Below, piece by piece: positions 63,001-64,000 of a stretch of 64,000 nt of DNA. The DNA is from Hexactinellida sp. DTS-2022. Its lineage: Eukaryota; Porifera; Hexactinellida. Below the pieces are notes generated by a model. The model searched no databases and had not been told where the DNA came from. It was given only the letters and a program-made list of their open reading frames with translations. The first letter of the stretch is position 1. Each line of letters opens with the position of its first letter. The translations under genes and the position numbers were made by a program. The stretch spans positions 310,001-374,000 of the forward strand of contig JAPNXP010000008.1 of assembly GCA_028753945.1 (NCBI GenBank). The letters are read 5' to 3'.

Positions 63001-64000
63001 ATGGCTACTGCTAATCCTTTGAGAGAAGATAATTACGAGTTAGAATTACATCGAATGAGAGAGAAGATTAGAAATAAATTTGTTGAATTAATTGATTGCT
63101 TGAAAGCTAGAGAAAGTGAGCTGTTGAGAGAGTTGGATAATATTCTAGCTTCTTATCTCTCTTATAGAAGCGAATTGGAGAAAGTAAATGATAAGAAACG
63201 AGAAATTGAAAAGACTAAAGTATACCACCAGAATGAAATTACATCGTCTCATATCAAATCTATTCACGAAAACTTTATTTCGCAATTGAACACAGAGCTC
63301 AAAGCAATTGAGACTCCAATAGAACCTAAAATGGTTACTTTTGAGTGTGACAGCAACAAAATGTTAGCTGAATTGAACAAGTTGGGTAAGTTGGTAGAGA
63401 AAGTGAGACCCGAAATTGACTATAAAAGCAAGAAACAACCTCTTGTGAGTGTTTGTGAGAAAGGAAAGGGAATGGAACAACTTAACAATCCACTAGGAGT
63501 AACAGTCGATAATAAAACGGGAAATATTTACATAGCAGATCAATGGAATAACTGTGTAAAAGTATTCGATAGTACTTGCAAGTATTTGTTCAAATTTGGA
63601 GACAATGAAGGTGAAGGAAAGATGAACTTACCGAGTGGTGTAGCTATTTGTGGAGATATAATTCTTATTTCTCAAGGTAACAACTGTATTCTCAATTATC
63701 AACTCAATGGGAAGTTTGTTTCTAGAATCGGTAGACTGGGAACAGGAGAGTTAAAATTTAACTTTCCCCTTGGTCTAACTATTGATGAGTCCAATGGAAA
63801 CATTTATGTTAGTGATAATCATAATAATCGTATTCAGGTTCTTTCTCAAGATTTTCGTTTTATATCTCAATTTGGAAAAGAAACACTCAAAGACCCTCTT
63901 GATGTTAAACTCTCCAAAGAATACATTTATGTTCTCGATGAATCTAATCCTTGTCTCCATCTCTACAACTATAATCACATTCTAGTTAAGAGTGTTATAT
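63001..64000 (+). CDS. Coiled-coil/NHL-repeat protein, family A (gene 11, cut by window end)
   Basis: Opens with MATANPLREDNYELELHRMR and remains open to the last base, about 333 codons. The coil variable segment is private (IEKTKVYHQNEITSSHIKSI), the linker is VEKVRPEIDYKSKKQP, and the blades read NPLGVTVDNKTGNIYIADQW, LPSGVAICGDIILISQ, RIGRLGTGELKFNFPLGLT, SDNHNNRIQVLSQDFRFISQ and DPLDVKLSKEYIYVLDESNP. The sequence ends in the fifth blade, so the C-terminal type is unknown. No stop or frameshift is seen. Class 1 leader intact. Confidence 0.8.
   Translation, partial: MATANPLREDNYELELHRMREKIRNKFVELIDCLKARESELLRELDNILASYLSYRSELEKVNDKKREIEKTKVYHQNEITSSHIKSIHENFISQLNTELKAIETPIEPKMVTFECDSNKMLAELNKLGKLVEKVRPEIDYKSKKQPLVSVCEKGKGMEQLNNPLGVTVDNKTGNIYIADQWNNCVKVFDSTCKYLFKFGDNEGEGKMNLPSGVAICGDIILISQGNNCILNYQLNGKFVSRIGRLGTGELKFNFPLGLTIDESNGNIYVSDNHNNRIQVLSQDFRFISQFGKETLKDPLDVKLSKEYIYVLDESNPCLHLYNYNHILVKSVI

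Noticed and set aside
1..64000. Bacterial or viral origin of the window
   Set aside because: Spliced transposase gene, hAT/pogo/L2-type elements, CDC27 fragment and low gene density all indicate an animal nuclear genome.

Overview
This is a eukaryotic, almost certainly metazoan, window: AT-rich non-coding DNA, spliced genes, many DNA transposons, non-LTR and DIRS-type retroelement debris, and no bacterial operon signals. Its backbone is a local expansion of one gene family. Single-exon ORFs of about 402-418 codons encode an N-terminal coiled coil followed by a C-terminal NHL-repeat beta-propeller, like a TRIM/NHL protein without RING or B-box. From memory, such runs of near-identical coiled-coil/NHL genes recall non-bilaterian animals such as glass sponges; that placement is a guess.

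Layout. 1-22.9 kb: seven NHL genes or near-complete copies, all on the + strand (starts at 1370, 4334, 6790, 9594, 14102, 18591, 21162), with decayed copies of a second NHL subfamily (B) around 380, 8830 and 16600, a decayed pogo/Tigger transposase (11.94-13.84 kb) and several short inverted-repeat elements. 22.91-28.71 kb: one 5.8-kb DNA transposon with ~740-bp terminal inverted repeats, a 4-bp target duplication and a two-exon transposase-like gene on the minus strand; its intron region carries three smaller nested elements. 28.7-34.1 kb: a DIRS-like reverse-transcriptase scrap and two more NHL genes (29691, 32863). 34.15-39.79 kb: a 5.6-kb composite insertion splitting the 3' flank of the 32863 gene, with at least six nested elements including a truncated L2/CR1-type retrotransposon. 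40.25-41.52 kb: GC-rich gene fragments, one recognisable as the N-terminus of CDC27/APC3. 43.5-57.3 kb: a complex tandem array whose 0.9-1.45-kb units each carry a strong hairpin, interrupted by an element with twelve ~140-bp monomers. 57.2-57.8 kb: short palindromic units. 58.1-64 kb: another hairpin-rich repeat, two more NHL genes (59712 and 63001, the latter cut by the window end), a palindromic insertion and a nest of elements over a subfamily B relic.

The NHL genes fall into two classes by upstream sequence. Class 1 (1370, 9594, 14102, 18591, 63001) follows a subfamily B relic or its downstream flank. Class 2 (4334, 21162, 29691, 32863, 59712) follows a different flank which, at two loci, is visibly related to the hairpin array at 43.5-57.3 kb. 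Both share a short leader just downstream of a possible 3' splice site, about 30 nt before the ATG. Paralogs differ mainly by which version of discrete propeller blades they carry, suggesting shuffling by gene conversion or unequal exchange. No tRNA, rRNA, CRISPR array or ordinary single-copy complete host gene was recognised.
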